DNA of 20,233 bases from an uncultured Xanthobacteraceae bacterium. GTDB taxonomy: Bacteria; Pseudomonadota; Alphaproteobacteria; Rhizobiales; Xanthobacteraceae. Position numbers and translations under genes: made by a program. The first letter of the stretch is position 1; each line of letters opens with the position of its first letter. Positions 1 to 7,663 of the stretch are shown piece by piece. The notes below the pieces were generated by a model. That model worked only from the letters and a program-made list of their open reading frames with translations. It made no database searches and had not been told where the DNA came from. The stretch lies in NCBI GenBank assembly GCA_955652195.1, contig CATPBC010000176.1, positions 1 through 20,233 of the forward strand. Direction: 5' to 3'.

Positions 1-731
1 GCGCCGCGCGCAATGCGCTGGATTGCGCCTATTGGGACTTTGAGGCGAAACAAAATGGCTGCCGCGCCTATCAATTGGCCGCGCTGCCCCCGCCAAAACC
101 GCTGGTGACTGCCTATACGATCTCGCTCGACCATCCCGACGCTATGGCCGATGCGGCAGCACGCGCGGCAAAATTGCCGTTGCTTAAAGTGAAGCTCGGC
201 GGCGGACCAGAGGACGTGGAGCGCATTGCCGCGGTACGCCGCGCCGCGCCGAAGGCGGAGCTTATCGTCGATGCCAATGAGGGATGGGCCGACCGCGATC
301 TCGAACGTAATCTCACCGCCTGCGCGCAAGCAGGGGTCAGCCTGATCGAGCAGCCCCTACCGGAGGGGCGTGATCTCGCGCTCAAGCAGATCGAGCGCCC
401 GATCCCCATCTGCGCGGACGAGAGCGTCCACGATCGCGCTTCGCTGGACGCGCTGAGCGGCAAATACGACGCGATCAATATCAAGCTCGACAAAGCGGGC
501 GGATTAACCGAGGCACTGGCGCTTGCGATGGAGGCCGAGCGGCGCGGCCTCGGCATAATGGTCGGCTGTATGGTGGCAACTTCGCTGGCGATGGCGCCGG
601 CTATGCTTGTGGCGCAACGTGCACGGATCGTCGATCTTGATGGGCCGCTGCTTCTCGCCAAGGATCGCGCGCATGGCTTACGCTATGAAGCCAGTCTCGC
701 TTATCCGTCGGAGCCCGCTCTATGGGGATGA
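1..731 (+). CDS. L-Ala-D/L-Glu (dipeptide) epimerase, enolase superfamily, 5' end cut off
   Basis: The reading frame is open from the left edge (first whole codon at base 3), so the N-terminal capping domain and start lie outside. Visible residues begin ARNALDCAYWDFEAK, the typical end of the capping domain. The barrel then shows the muconate-lactonizing subgroup's catalytic and metal-binding parts in order: KVKLGG (KxK motif, first acid/base lysine), IVDAN (Asp metal ligand), LIEQPLP (Glu ligand), CADES (Asp ligand) and INIKLDKAGG (second catalytic lysine). Near the C-terminus VDLDGPLL matches the DxD motif that holds the dipeptide amino group in Ala-Glu epimerases. Such enzymes invert the second residue of murein-derived dipeptides during cytoplasmic peptidoglycan recycling. 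Dipeptide specificity is inferred from DxD and overall similarity; a different dipeptide substrate is possible. The stop is TGA at 729-731. Confidence 0.88.
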   Translation, partial: AARNALDCAYWDFEAKQNGCRAYQLAALPPPKPLVTAYTISLDHPDAMADAAARAAKLPLLKVKLGGGPEDVERIAAVRRAAPKAELIVDANEGWADRDLERNLTACAQAGVSLIEQPLPEGRDLALKQIERPIPICADESVHDRASLDALSGKYDAINIKLDKAGGLTEALALAMEAERRGLGIMVGCMVATSLAMAPAMLVAQRARIVDLDGPLLLAKDRAHGLRYEASLAYPSEPALWG

Positions 732-738
732 GGCGGCG

Positions 739-809
739 CTAGTGCCACGAACCCGAAGTTCGCACGAACGCGCCGCAAATGCTTACGAACTTCGGAATCG
801 GGACAATAG
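739..809. repeat. CTAG-bounded palindromic interspersed repeat, copy 1
   Basis: This is a 71-bp imperfect inverted repeat starting 7 bp after the epimerase stop. The left arm begins CTAGTGCCACGAACCCGAAG and the right arm ends ACTTCGGAATCGGGACAATAG. The right half closely matches the right half of the element at 12780-12854, sharing the core GCGCCGCAAA and then CGAACTTCGGAATCGGGACA. Arms of this length would fold into a strong RNA hairpin and could act as a terminator for the epimerase gene. Ends of the form TA-GTG...CA(C/A)-TA fit a miniature transposable element with a TA target duplication, as for IS630/mariner-type elements. That origin is inference; what is seen is the palindrome and its second copy. 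Confidence 0.72.
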
Positions 810-1308
810 GCAGCCGCCGCGAACGGAACTGTGGGTTATTCTGCCGGACTTCGCCCATGAGATTGCAGTTCGCCTGTTCGATTGCGCCGCCCTGCCTTAT
901 ACTTGGCGAGTCGCTCTGAGGGATTGTCATCGGCGCGAGACGGCGTCGCCGCCGCGCAAGCGATTCGATTACGTAGTCGCGGACCGCTGATGACTGGCGA
1001 TACAGGCAAGCCGCGTTTGCTGCCAGCGTTTTGCTGCCGATTGATCCGCTTGCCGCGTTGCGCGCGTTGAGTGAGCAAGAGCTCATCGCCTGTTCGGATG
1101 GCGTGCAGTTGGAAACTTTACGGGCGCTTGGCGTTTAGCTGATGACTCGAGCGCTCGAATTGTCGCGTATCATACACAGCGCCGAAGTTGCTGCAGCGGC
1201 TTGAAAATTAGACAGCAATCGGTGCAGGCGAGTGCAGGCGATGTGCTGAGTTCTCCGGGTCTGCCGGGTCCTTTGTAGGTCCCTAATGCTGATCTTCTGG
1301 AGGCCACT
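810..1308. other. Non-coding stretch between epimerase and secreted-protein gene
   Basis: About 500 bp with no convincing intact gene. Several short open frames cross it on both strands, but none has a good start, a ribosome site and protein-like composition together. It holds a possible gene remnant (977-1138) and a perfect 10-bp direct duplication, GTGCAGGCGA twice, at 1222-1241. The promoter of the secreted-protein gene must lie in its last part, but no -35/-10 pair stands out. Confidence 0.5.
977..1138 (+). pseudogene. Possible 3' remnant of a protein gene
   Basis: After an in-frame TAG at 974-976 a 53-codon frame runs to TAG at 1136-1138 without any good start codon or ribosome site. 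Its translation has protein-like composition, including PIDPLAALRALSEQELIACS followed by DGVQLETLRALGV, suggesting the amphipathic C-terminal tail of a lost gene. Frames upstream (for example one ending RFDYVVADR at 990) could be earlier parts separated by frameshifts, but this is not established. I do not recognise the family, and the frame may simply be open by chance in GC-rich DNA. Confidence 0.25.
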
Positions 1309-1674
1309 ATGCACAGACTTACCGCTTTCGCTTTCACGGCAGTGGCGTTGTGCATGCTCGTGTTTGGTCCCACCGGCGTGTCCGCGCGTGATGACGGCCG
1401 CTACGCCAATTCTCCCTTGAAACCGTGGTTTGATCAGCTCGCCAGTAAAAAAGGCCTGTGCTGCTCGTTTGCCGACGGCGTCAAAGTAGAAAATGTAGAT
1501 TGGGATACAGACAACGGGCGTTATCGCGTTCGGCTCGATGGGCAGTGGATTATCGTTCCCGATTCGGCGCTGATTACGGAACCTAACCGTTACGGTCCGG
1601 CGGTCGTCTGGCCGTATCGGGACGCTGATGGTACGACGCAGATCCGTTGTTTCTTGCCTGGAGCGGGGGCCTAG
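1309..1674 (+). CDS. Small secreted protein of unknown function
   Basis: Residues 1-26 form a classic Sec signal peptide: basic start MHR, hydrophobic core to about residue 20, then a small-residue site VSA before RDD. The mature part of about 95 residues is polar, with a CC pair in KGLCCSFADG (residues 51-52) and one more cysteine at 114, so a periplasmic disulfide is possible. It has aromatic/charged beta-strand-like segments such as YRVRLDGQWIIVP. The start is well supported by GGAGG at 1299-1303, 5 bases before ATG. Similar short CC-containing exported proteins occur in rhizobia as conserved hypotheticals, to my knowledge without assigned function. It converges on the dehydratase gene with a 21-bp gap that holds no clear terminator. 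Confidence 0.8.
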   Translation: MHRLTAFAFTAVALCMLVFGPTGVSARDDGRYANSPLKPWFDQLASKKGLCCSFADGVKVENVDWDTDNGRYRVRLDGQWIIVPDSALITEPNRYGPAVVWPYRDADGTTQIRCFLPGAGA

Positions 1675-1695
1675 CTCCGCGACGGGGCGCAAATA

Positions 1696-2688
1696 TCAAG
1701 CGACGAGGCGGGAATACACTTCCGGGTCCACGTTGCCGCCCGAAAGCACGGCGACAGCAACTTTATTCGTGACATCGATCTTGCCGTGCATCACGGCAGC
1801 GAGCGCGACCGCTCCCCCGGGCTCTACCACGAGTTTCAATTCGGCGAAGGCAAAGGCAACGGCCGCAGCGACCTCGTCGTCGCTCACCGCGACACCGGCG
1901 CCGACCAGAGATTGATTGATCGCGAAAGTAAGCTTGCCGGGCATGCGCGCCATCAACGCGTCGCAAATCGTGCCGGTCAGGCTCGCATTCTCTTCGCGTC
2001 GGCCGCTGTGGAATGAGCGCGCGTGATCGTCGAAACCTTGCGGCTCCGCCGTGTAGAGCAGGGCGGAAGGCACCCGCGATTTGACCGCCAAAGCGATGCC
2101 GGCGGTGAGCCCTCCGCCGGACGCGGTCACCACCACGATTTCCGGAACAAGCCCGAGTGTCCGCAGATCCTCGACGATTTCCCGTCCGGCGGTCCCCTGA
2201 CCGGCGATAATCAAGGCGTCATCATAGGGAGGCACCAGAATGGCGCCGCGCCGCGCGGCGATTTCGGCAGCCATCGTCTCGCGATCGTCGCGCAGGCGGT
2301 CGTAGAGTATGATCTCGGCGCCAAATGCGGCGGTCCGCTCGCGTTTGGCGCGCGGCGCGTCCCTCGGCATTACGATCACACATGGCATGCCGAGAAGCTG
2401 TGCCGCTGCGGCGACCCCTTGCGCGTGATTGCCGGAAGAATACGCCACCACGCCACCCGCTCGCTGGTCGGGCGGGATCGCGGCAAGTTTGTTGTAGGCG
2501 CCGCGGAATTTGAACGAGCCAGTGCGCTGCAACGTCTCGGCTTTGAGAAAGATGCGACCGCCGGTCATCGCGTCGAGCGGGGCCGACGTTAGCAGCGGTG
2601 TGTGCAGGGCAACGCCCGTCAGTCGGCGGGCCGCCTCGTCGACATCTGCGGCGGTGGGTAATGCGACCGGGTCGTCCACGGCGCTCAT
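1696..2688 (-). CDS. PLP-dependent threonine/serine dehydratase (catabolic type, no ACT domain)
   Basis: This is a fold-type II PLP enzyme of 330 residues. GSFKFRGAYN carries the Schiff-base lysine (K60), SSGNHAQG (residues 84-91) is the substrate loop, and SGGGL (190-194) is the phosphate-binding loop. PPYDDALIIAGQGTAG is typical of threonine dehydratases, and VLSGGN lies near the C-terminus. The length and missing C-terminal ACT regulatory domain argue against biosynthetic IlvA. They fit the short catabolic group that converts L-threonine to 2-oxobutyrate or serine to pyruvate; threo-3-hydroxyaspartate lyase and serine racemase are close relatives and cannot be excluded. The frame continues upstream to a GTG at 2745, but homologues begin near MSAVDDPVALPT, so I chose the ATG at 2688 although no strong ribosome site precedes it. 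It lies 80 bp downstream of the GPR-like gene on the same strand and could be cotranscribed. Confidence 0.88.
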   Translation of the reverse strand: MSAVDDPVALPTAADVDEAARRLTGVALHTPLLTSAPLDAMTGGRIFLKAETLQRTGSFKFRGAYNKLAAIPPDQRAGGVVAYSSGNHAQGVAAAAQLLGMPCVIVMPRDAPRAKRERTAAFGAEIILYDRLRDDRETMAAEIAARRGAILVPPYDDALIIAGQGTAGREIVEDLRTLGLVPEIVVVTASGGGLTAGIALAVKSRVPSALLYTAEPQGFDDHARSFHSGRREENASLTGTICDALMARMPGKLTFAINQSLVGAGVAVSDDEVAAAVAFAFAELKLVVEPGGAVALAAVMHGKIDVTNKVAVAVLSGGNVDPEVYSRLVA

Positions 2689-2768
2689 CACCGGCAACGG
2701 TAACGCCGCTCTCGCCTCGCAAGCAAGGGCATTCGGCGCGGCCACGCAGCCTGTGGCTAGGCAACTAT

Positions 2769-5700
2769 CTAATCAAATCGGCCGGCGGCGTGGGCTAGCA
2801 TGGTGTACACCTTGCCGGTGTCTGAGGTCAGGTAGTTGCGTGCCACAGCCGGACCGCGATCGCCCCGCGAAACATCGTCGAGCAGCCGTTCGAATTCATG
2901 AATGTAGTGTTCAACGGTTTGGCGAAAGTCCGTATCGGACCGATATTTGTTGCGTATTTCCTCAAATGCCCGCTGCCCTTGGGCGGTGTAAAGGCGCTTG
3001 GTGAAGGCGCTGCGCTCGCCGCGCTTATATCGCTCCCACAGGTCGACGGCGACGTCATTGTCGATCATGCGCGCGATGTCGACCGAGAGTGCGTCGATCG
3101 AATCGACGCTGTCGCGCGCTGAGCCGTCCTCGGCCGGCGGGCCTTCGCGAGAAGGAGCCTCTACAGCCGCCGGGCTTTCCTCGCGCGAGGCGCGGGTGAG
3201 AAGGTCGGATAGCCAGCCGCCGTTACGGCCTTTGTTATCGTCCTTGCCGCCTGGGACCGGACTGAGCGTAGGCGGACTGGCGCGCCGCGCCGGCGCTCCG
3301 GTGATGTCACGCGCCGGTGTAGGCTGCTGAGGCGCCGCAATATCGGCTCGCACCGGCCGCGCTTGTGTGCGACCGCCGCCTGCCGCGTAGAGCGGTTCAA
3401 CATCGCGGCGCAGCGGCTCGACCGCATCCAGCGAACGGCCGTGGCGGGCGACAATTCGGTTGAGCTCGGCAAGTGCTTCGATCTGATCCACAATCACGCG
3501 CCGCATCTGCGCCGTGCTCTCCGAAGTTTCTTGCGGAAGCTCGAGGACGCCGCGCCGCAATTGGGTACGCGTTGCCTCGAGTTCTTGCTGCATCTCCGCC
3601 GCCATCTGCTTCATGCCCTGCATAACTTCGCTAAAGCGGGACGTGGATTCGCCGAACATGGTCTGCACTTGAGCGAAAGCTTCGTCGTAGACGGCATTGA
3701 GCGCTTCGCTAGTGCGGTTCCGCTCCTCTTCCGAGCTCTTTCGGACTAGCTCATATTGCTGCTCGATCGTCTGCACGCTTTCGTTGCTGGTTTGCGCAAT
3801 CAGGCCGGCGATTTCGCTGGCCCGAGCGGTAGCGGTGTTGAGTGATTCTTCCAAAAGCGCGGAGAAACGCTGCAGGCGCTGACCGAAATCCTCAGCGCGA
3901 GTATCGAGCGTGGAAACCAGCGTCTCGATATTTGCCTGGCGGTGCGCGACCGATTCGTCGGTGCGACGGTTGCCACTTTCCAGAAGCTCTACCGCGTCGG
4001 CAAGCGTCCGTCCGTGTGAGCTGAACTGGTCCGCGAGATCGCCGATCTGACCGAGAACTTTGCTCGTTATAGTATTGAAGTTACCCAGGTGCTGTTCCAC
4101 CTTGGCGGCGGTCGTGCCGCTCTTGCTGCTTAAATCGGTCATGGCGGCGACAAATTCGGACACGCGCGTCGCCATTGTATGCTCGATCGAGCTCATGTTT
4201 TCATGAGCGCCGCTGAGCACCTCCTGCAGGAGGATGTTGGCCTCGCGCAGCCGCTCGAAGAGGGCAGTGGAGTCGGAGCGCAGCATCGTGTGCGTCTCCA
4301 TCATCTCCGCCACTGTCGCCGCGGTGGTCTGCTTGGATTCCTCGATGGCACCCTTGGTCGCGCGTTGCAGCTCCTCGAGCGCGCGCACAATGCTTGATTT
4401 GGTGGCCTCGGTGACGCCCTGAGCACCCTCCTGCATTTGCCCGAGGCTGCGGGTGACGGCCGCTGTCGCGTTCAGGCTGGCGTCGTTGATCAAGCGGGCG
4501 ATCTCTTCGCTCTTTTCCGTCATCGTCTGGGTGAAGACAAAGCCCTTGGAGCCGATCGCCTTTACCGTCTGCTCGGTAATGCGTTCGACTTGACCAGCCA
4601 ACTGCTCGCCCTTGGTCCCGAGCGTGGAAACCAGTGTGCTCGACTTCTCGTCGAGAACCCGCGCCATGTCATCGACGCGCTGCGTAAGCGCGCTGTTGAT
4701 CTCGTTGGCCTTGCCGACGATGTTGCGCGATACCTCGGTACTCATGCCCACGAGCTTGCGCTCGGCCTCGCCGGCACTACGGCTAATCGCATCGGTCGTC
4801 GATTGCGATGTCTTGACGAGAAGCTCGGCAGCGGTGGCGGCCGCCTTGCCGATCGACTCGTTCGCGGAGGTGGCGCTTTTGACGATCGTGTTGCTCAGCG
4901 CCCCAGCGCTGCGATTAAGCGACACGGTCGCTTCCGCGGCGCTGCGATTTAAGGCCTCGGTAGCGGCCGTGCTCGCTGCCGCGCTCTTGCCGAGCGCTTC
5001 GGTGGTATTTGCCGCTACCTGGCTGAGCGCGCGCTCGGCTGCGGTGGAATTGGTCTTGATGGATTCCGAAAGCTGCTCGAGCCGGGAATTGAGCAGATCC
5101 GCCGCGGCACGGCTGCGAACCTCCATCTGTTGAACGACCGCTTCCGCTCGTCCGTTCAGAAGCTGTTCCAAATGGCCAACGCGGCTGTCGAGCGTGTCGG
5201 CAACTTCAAGCGCGTTTTTTCCGAGCGTCGCGTCGATATTGGCGATGCGCTCGCCGAGCGCGTCGCCGAACTTGGCGGCGCGAGTATCGATCAGCGTGGT
5301 GACGTCGGTGATGCGCTTGTCGAGCGCCGTAACGACCTCTTTGCCGCCCTCGGCGAGCGTTTTAGCGATGTCGCCGACACGGGTCGACAGTGCATTGGTG
5401 AGAGTCTCGGAGCGGCTATCGAGCGTCTCCTGGAAGCGCGAAAGGCGTTGATCTAGTGCGCCGCTGACTTCGTTCGCCTTGGACGTAACGCGGTTGTCGA
5501 AATTGTCGAGATAGCTGCGCATCGAGTCGGAGACGTCCTGCGTGCGCGAGCCAAGCCGCTCGACGAGTTCCGCGCCATAGGTCTTCACGGTGCGATCGAA
5601 TTCGGCGAGATGACGAGTGATGAGGTTACCGAGGGTCGACGAATCGCGCGAGATTTTTTCGCCGAGCTCCGTGCCGGTATTGCTGAACATTTGTTCGAAC

Positions 5701-7208
5701 GCGGCAAGGCGGGTTTGCAGCATCTCCTTAACGGCGTCGCTCCGCGTGGCCACGATTCCGGTGACGTGCTCCGCGGCCTGACGCACCGCATCGGTCATCG
5801 TGGTGCTCCGGGCGATCATCGCCTCGGTGACCTGATTGCCAGCCTGTTCCAGCTTCGCCGCCACTTCGCTACCGCGCAGATCGAGGCCAAGAAGCAGGGT
5901 CTCGCCGGAATTCTTGAGCGTACTGTTAACCTCGTCGGCTCGCGTCGCGATGGATTCCGCGAGTTGGTTCGAGGTTTCAACGATCGCATCGGTTAGCGTT
6001 TGCGATCTCTCGATCATCAAATCGACAACCGCCAGCGATTTTTCCGAGAAGCTTTCGGTGACGCGGTCCAGGCGCCCCGACATCATGTCTTCCAGCCCGT
6101 TGGCAATTTCGGCAAATTCTTCGCCGATATGATTGGTTTTGAAATCGAGGCTCGATGAGAGCCGATCGCTCGCCAATGTGATCGCTCGCGATGTCTCCTC
6201 GCTTGCCGCCTCCAGGCGATCGAGCAAGTCGCCGCCCCGCTGGCTTAATTCTTGGACCATGTTGTCGCCGATCTGGGCCAGCGTGGCGGTAATGTGCTCG
6301 CCCTTTTCTGTAAGCGATTGGGTGATCCGTTGAGCCGCCTCATTGACCTGCTGGCCAACGAGCTCGCTGATCGTCGAGAGGTCCTGCGTGAGATCGATCT
6401 GTACATTGCCGAGCGCGGAGCGAACATGCTCGGCTTGCCCGACCAGCGTATCGCGCTGATTGCCGAGCTCCTGAAGGAGCCCGCGTATTCGCACTTCGTT
6501 GTCGCTATATGTGCGCTCGAGCGCGGCGACCTCGCTCTGCACTAGCGCCTCGAGTTCGCTGGCGCGCGCCAGCGCTCGTTCGACGCCGTCGCCCATGGCC
6601 GCGACTTCGCGTCGGATCGCTTGCCCGACGGTCACGATGGAATCTTGCGCCACGCTTTCCGGCTCGGCGAGCCGCATCGCGACCCGCGCCATTGACTGGG
6701 CGATCAGACGCAACTCCTGTGCGCGCCAAGCCATATGCGCAACGCCGAAAAAGAAGATGATCGGCAGCAGGGCTGCCGCGCCGAGTCCGATAACGAGCGC
6801 TACAGGCGAACGGCCGGCGCCAAGCGCGGTATGTAAATCGGACAGATAGGCTAGCGAAAGCGCAACGCAGCCGATGATCCAGGCGCCAGAAAACAAAGCG
6901 GCGACCAAGTAGGACGAACGGGCGGGACGGCACTGCAATGCGTGAAGGATTTGGCCGATCGACTGCTGATCGTCATTGGCAGCCCGCGCCGCGACTTCGG
7001 GAAGCTCGTGTGCGCCGATCGCCTCTTTGTTTGATGGCTCTGTGGTGGCGGCCGCCGCGGCGGCTTGCTCGGCCGGGGCCGAAAAAAGGTCTGCCGATTC
7101 AGCCGGACGGATCGGCTGCTCGTCCTCATCGTGGATATTGAGCGCTTCCTGGATCGCCGACAGCGCTGCTTCGGTTGGGTCCGCCATTTTCTTCCGATGA
7201 TTGGCCAT
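2769..7208 (-). CDS. Giant membrane-anchored coiled-coil protein, GPR/RgsE-like (growth pole ring, apolipoprotein-like)
   Basis: 1479 residues. The first ~95 are acidic and Ala-rich. Two membrane segments follow (about 100-122 and 134-158) with a short loop between, giving a small membrane anchor. Residues ~165-1250 are almost entirely predicted amphipathic helix with repeating L/A-D-x-R units like apolipoprotein A/E, including a strict 11-residue repeat at 741-820. A Pro-rich, probably disordered linker follows (~1270-1370), then a compact C-terminal domain of about 110 residues (DLWERYKRGERSAF ... FEEIRNKY ... YLTSDTGKVYTML). This architecture matches Agrobacterium GPR and Sinorhizobium RgsE, which form a ring at the growing pole and are needed for unipolar peptidoglycan growth in Hyphomicrobiales. 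Those are larger (GPR about 2100 residues), so this would be a short version. The start could instead be ATG at 7187 (MADPTEA); the ATG at 7208 has GAGG 11 bases upstream, inside a tandem repeat. Assignment rests on architecture, without alignment. Confidence 0.72.
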   Translation of the reverse strand: MANHRKKMADPTEAALSAIQEALNIHDEDEQPIRPAESADLFSAPAEQAAAAAATTEPSNKEAIGAHELPEVAARAANDDQQSIGQILHALQCRPARSSYLVAALFSGAWIIGCVALSLAYLSDLHTALGAGRSPVALVIGLGAAALLPIIFFFGVAHMAWRAQELRLIAQSMARVAMRLAEPESVAQDSIVTVGQAIRREVAAMGDGVERALARASELEALVQSEVAALERTYSDNEVRIRGLLQELGNQRDTLVGQAEHVRSALGNVQIDLTQDLSTISELVGQQVNEAAQRITQSLTEKGEHITATLAQIGDNMVQELSQRGGDLLDRLEAASEETSRAITLASDRLSSSLDFKTNHIGEEFAEIANGLEDMMSGRLDRVTESFSEKSLAVVDLMIERSQTLTDAIVETSNQLAESIATRADEVNSTLKNSGETLLLGLDLRGSEVAAKLEQAGNQVTEAMIARSTTMTDAVRQAAEHVTGIVATRSDAVKEMLQTRLAAFEQMFSNTGTELGEKISRDSSTLGNLITRHLAEFDRTVKTYGAELVERLGSRTQDVSDSMRSYLDNFDNRVTSKANEVSGALDQRLSRFQETLDSRSETLTNALSTRVGDIAKTLAEGGKEVVTALDKRITDVTTLIDTRAAKFGDALGERIANIDATLGKNALEVADTLDSRVGHLEQLLNGRAEAVVQQMEVRSRAAADLLNSRLEQLSESIKTNSTAAERALSQVAANTTEALGKSAAASTAATEALNRSAAEATVSLNRSAGALSNTIVKSATSANESIGKAAATAAELLVKTSQSTTDAISRSAGEAERKLVGMSTEVSRNIVGKANEINSALTQRVDDMARVLDEKSSTLVSTLGTKGEQLAGQVERITEQTVKAIGSKGFVFTQTMTEKSEEIARLINDASLNATAAVTRSLGQMQEGAQGVTEATKSSIVRALEELQRATKGAIEESKQTTAATVAEMMETHTMLRSDSTALFERLREANILLQEVLSGAHENMSSIEHTMATRVSEFVAAMTDLSSKSGTTAAKVEQHLGNFNTITSKVLGQIGDLADQFSSHGRTLADAVELLESGNRRTDESVAHRQANIETLVSTLDTRAEDFGQRLQRFSALLEESLNTATARASEIAGLIAQTSNESVQTIEQQYELVRKSSEEERNRTSEALNAVYDEAFAQVQTMFGESTSRFSEVMQGMKQMAAEMQQELEATRTQLRRGVLELPQETSESTAQMRRVIVDQIEALAELNRIVARHGRSLDAVEPLRRDVEPLYAAGGGRTQARPVRADIAAPQQPTPARDITGAPARRASPPTLSPVPGGKDDNKGRNGGWLSDLLTRASREESPAAVEAPSREGPPAEDGSARDSVDSIDALSVDIARMIDNDVAVDLWERYKRGERSAFTKRLYTAQGQRAFEEIRNKYRSDTDFRQTVEHYIHEFERLLDDVSRGDRGPAVARNYLTSDTGKVYTMLAHAAGRFD
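4749..4988 (-). repeat. Hendecad (11-residue) repeat block inside the GPR-like protein
   Basis: Residues 741-820 show units beginning KSAAAS, RSAAEA, RSAGAL, KSATSA, KAAATA, KTSQST and RSAGEA. After a first step of 14 residues the spacing is exactly 11, five times in a row (R755, R766, K777, K788, K799, R810). Each unit ends with a hydrophobic residue (N/I/L/V). An 11-residue period predicts a straight or slightly right-handed helical bundle rather than a normal heptad coiled coil. DNA identity between units is low, so the repeat is ancient and held by protein structure rather than recent slippage. Confidence 0.7.
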
Positions 7209-7270
7209 TTCGGTCGTCGCCTCGCCTCTTACGCCCGACTTCGGTCGTCGCCTCGCCTCTTACGCCTGAC
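7209..7270. repeat. 2 x 31 bp tandem repeat directly upstream of the GPR-like start codon
   Basis: Copies at 7209-7239 and 7240-7270 are identical except for one base (C versus T, fourth from the end). The first copy touches the start codon at 7208, so the duplicated unit forms the immediate 5' leader of the GPR-like gene. On the coding strand each unit contains GAGGCGAGGCGACGACCGAA, which includes the only Shine-Dalgarno-like bases before ATG 7208. The duplication therefore also duplicates the putative ribosome site. Confidence 0.85.
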
Positions 7271-7336
7271 TAGGACGGCCTGTAAGAACATGTGCGGGCC
7301 GCGCCTCGACCGCGCACCCATGCACTGTTCGCTGTA

Positions 7337-7351
7337 TTGGGGACTCCCCAA
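7337..7351. promoter_or_regulatory. Short perfect palindrome, possible operator or RNA hairpin
   Basis: TTGGGGA-C-TCCCCAA is a perfect inverted repeat with a one-base centre. On the + strand it is followed by AAAAA, so it is not a standard terminator in either direction. It lies about 130 bp upstream of the GPR-like start and could be a repressor site or part of a structured transcript. No family can be named. Confidence 0.3.
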
Positions 7352-7411
7352 AAAAGCCCCATGCCGCACCACCAGAGGGCATCCTATCGGTCTGGCAGAT
7401 CAAAGGAAACC

Positions 7412-7430
7412 GGGTCGGTAACGACCTTTT
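7412..7430 (+). terminator. Weak intrinsic-terminator-like hairpin with no gene upstream
   Basis: GGTCG-GTAA-CGACC followed by TTTT: a 5-bp GC-rich stem closed by a GNRA tetraloop with a short T run on the + strand. No + strand gene lies within several kilobases upstream, so if real it would end either an unannotated small RNA or an attenuated ferredoxin leader. The stem is short, hence the low confidence. Confidence 0.3.
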
Positions 7431-7663
7431 AATCATCGTTAACGGGTTGATGGCTCTGGCCCCATTTCGCCCACCGTGACCGCAACCGCCATTGTGCTGA
7501 CAACAATGCGGCCGCCTTGGGGCCGACCCTGGGCATACCCGCGGTTTTGCTGCGGAAAGCCGCTGGCATAGCGCAGCGTGAGCCGATAGAACCTAGCGGC
7601 CGCAACGGCATGGCGCCTATCGGGCGCCCCACCCAGCCGAAATTGTCGACCGGTCATTTCGCC

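Larger units (their letters stand above)
7271..7663. other. Non-coding stretch between divergent GPR-like and ferredoxin genes
   Basis: 393 bp without a convincing gene. It should hold the promoters of the GPR-like gene (-) and the ferredoxin gene (+). It contains a perfect 7-bp-arm palindrome TTGGGGACTCCCCAA at 7337-7351 and a GTAA-looped hairpin followed by TTTT at 7412-7430. An open frame runs into the ferredoxin gene from 7517, but its translation ([12 protein letters not shown]...) does not resemble a ferredoxin N-terminus, and I regard it as untranslated. Confidence 0.5.

Noticed and set aside
607..990. Plus-strand frame overlapping the epimerase end and running through the palindrome
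   Set aside because: It starts inside the epimerase gene in another frame, and its sequence has no recognisable protein character.
1135..1692. 185-codon minus-strand frame opposite the small secreted protein
   Set aside because: The plus-strand gene has a signal peptide and a strong ribosome site; the antisense frame is Arg/Thr-rich with no features.
1696..2688. Biosynthetic threonine deaminase IlvA
   Set aside because: The protein ends after the catalytic domain at about 330 residues without the ACT regulatory region.
3363..6849. Many plus-strand open frames of 60-173 codons inside the GPR-like gene (for example 4437-4952 and 4612-5133)
   Set aside because: They are antisense shadows of a GC-rich repetitive coiled-coil gene, with compositions that mirror its codons and no ribosome sites or family features.
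7337..7351. Palindrome TTGGGGACTCCCCAA as a transcription terminator
   Set aside because: It is followed by A residues on the plus strand and no T run follows on the minus strand, so it lacks the terminator pattern.
7517..7663. N-terminal extension of the ferredoxin to 155 residues
   Set aside because: The added residues do not resemble ferredoxin N-termini, and ATG 7664 gives the standard family length.
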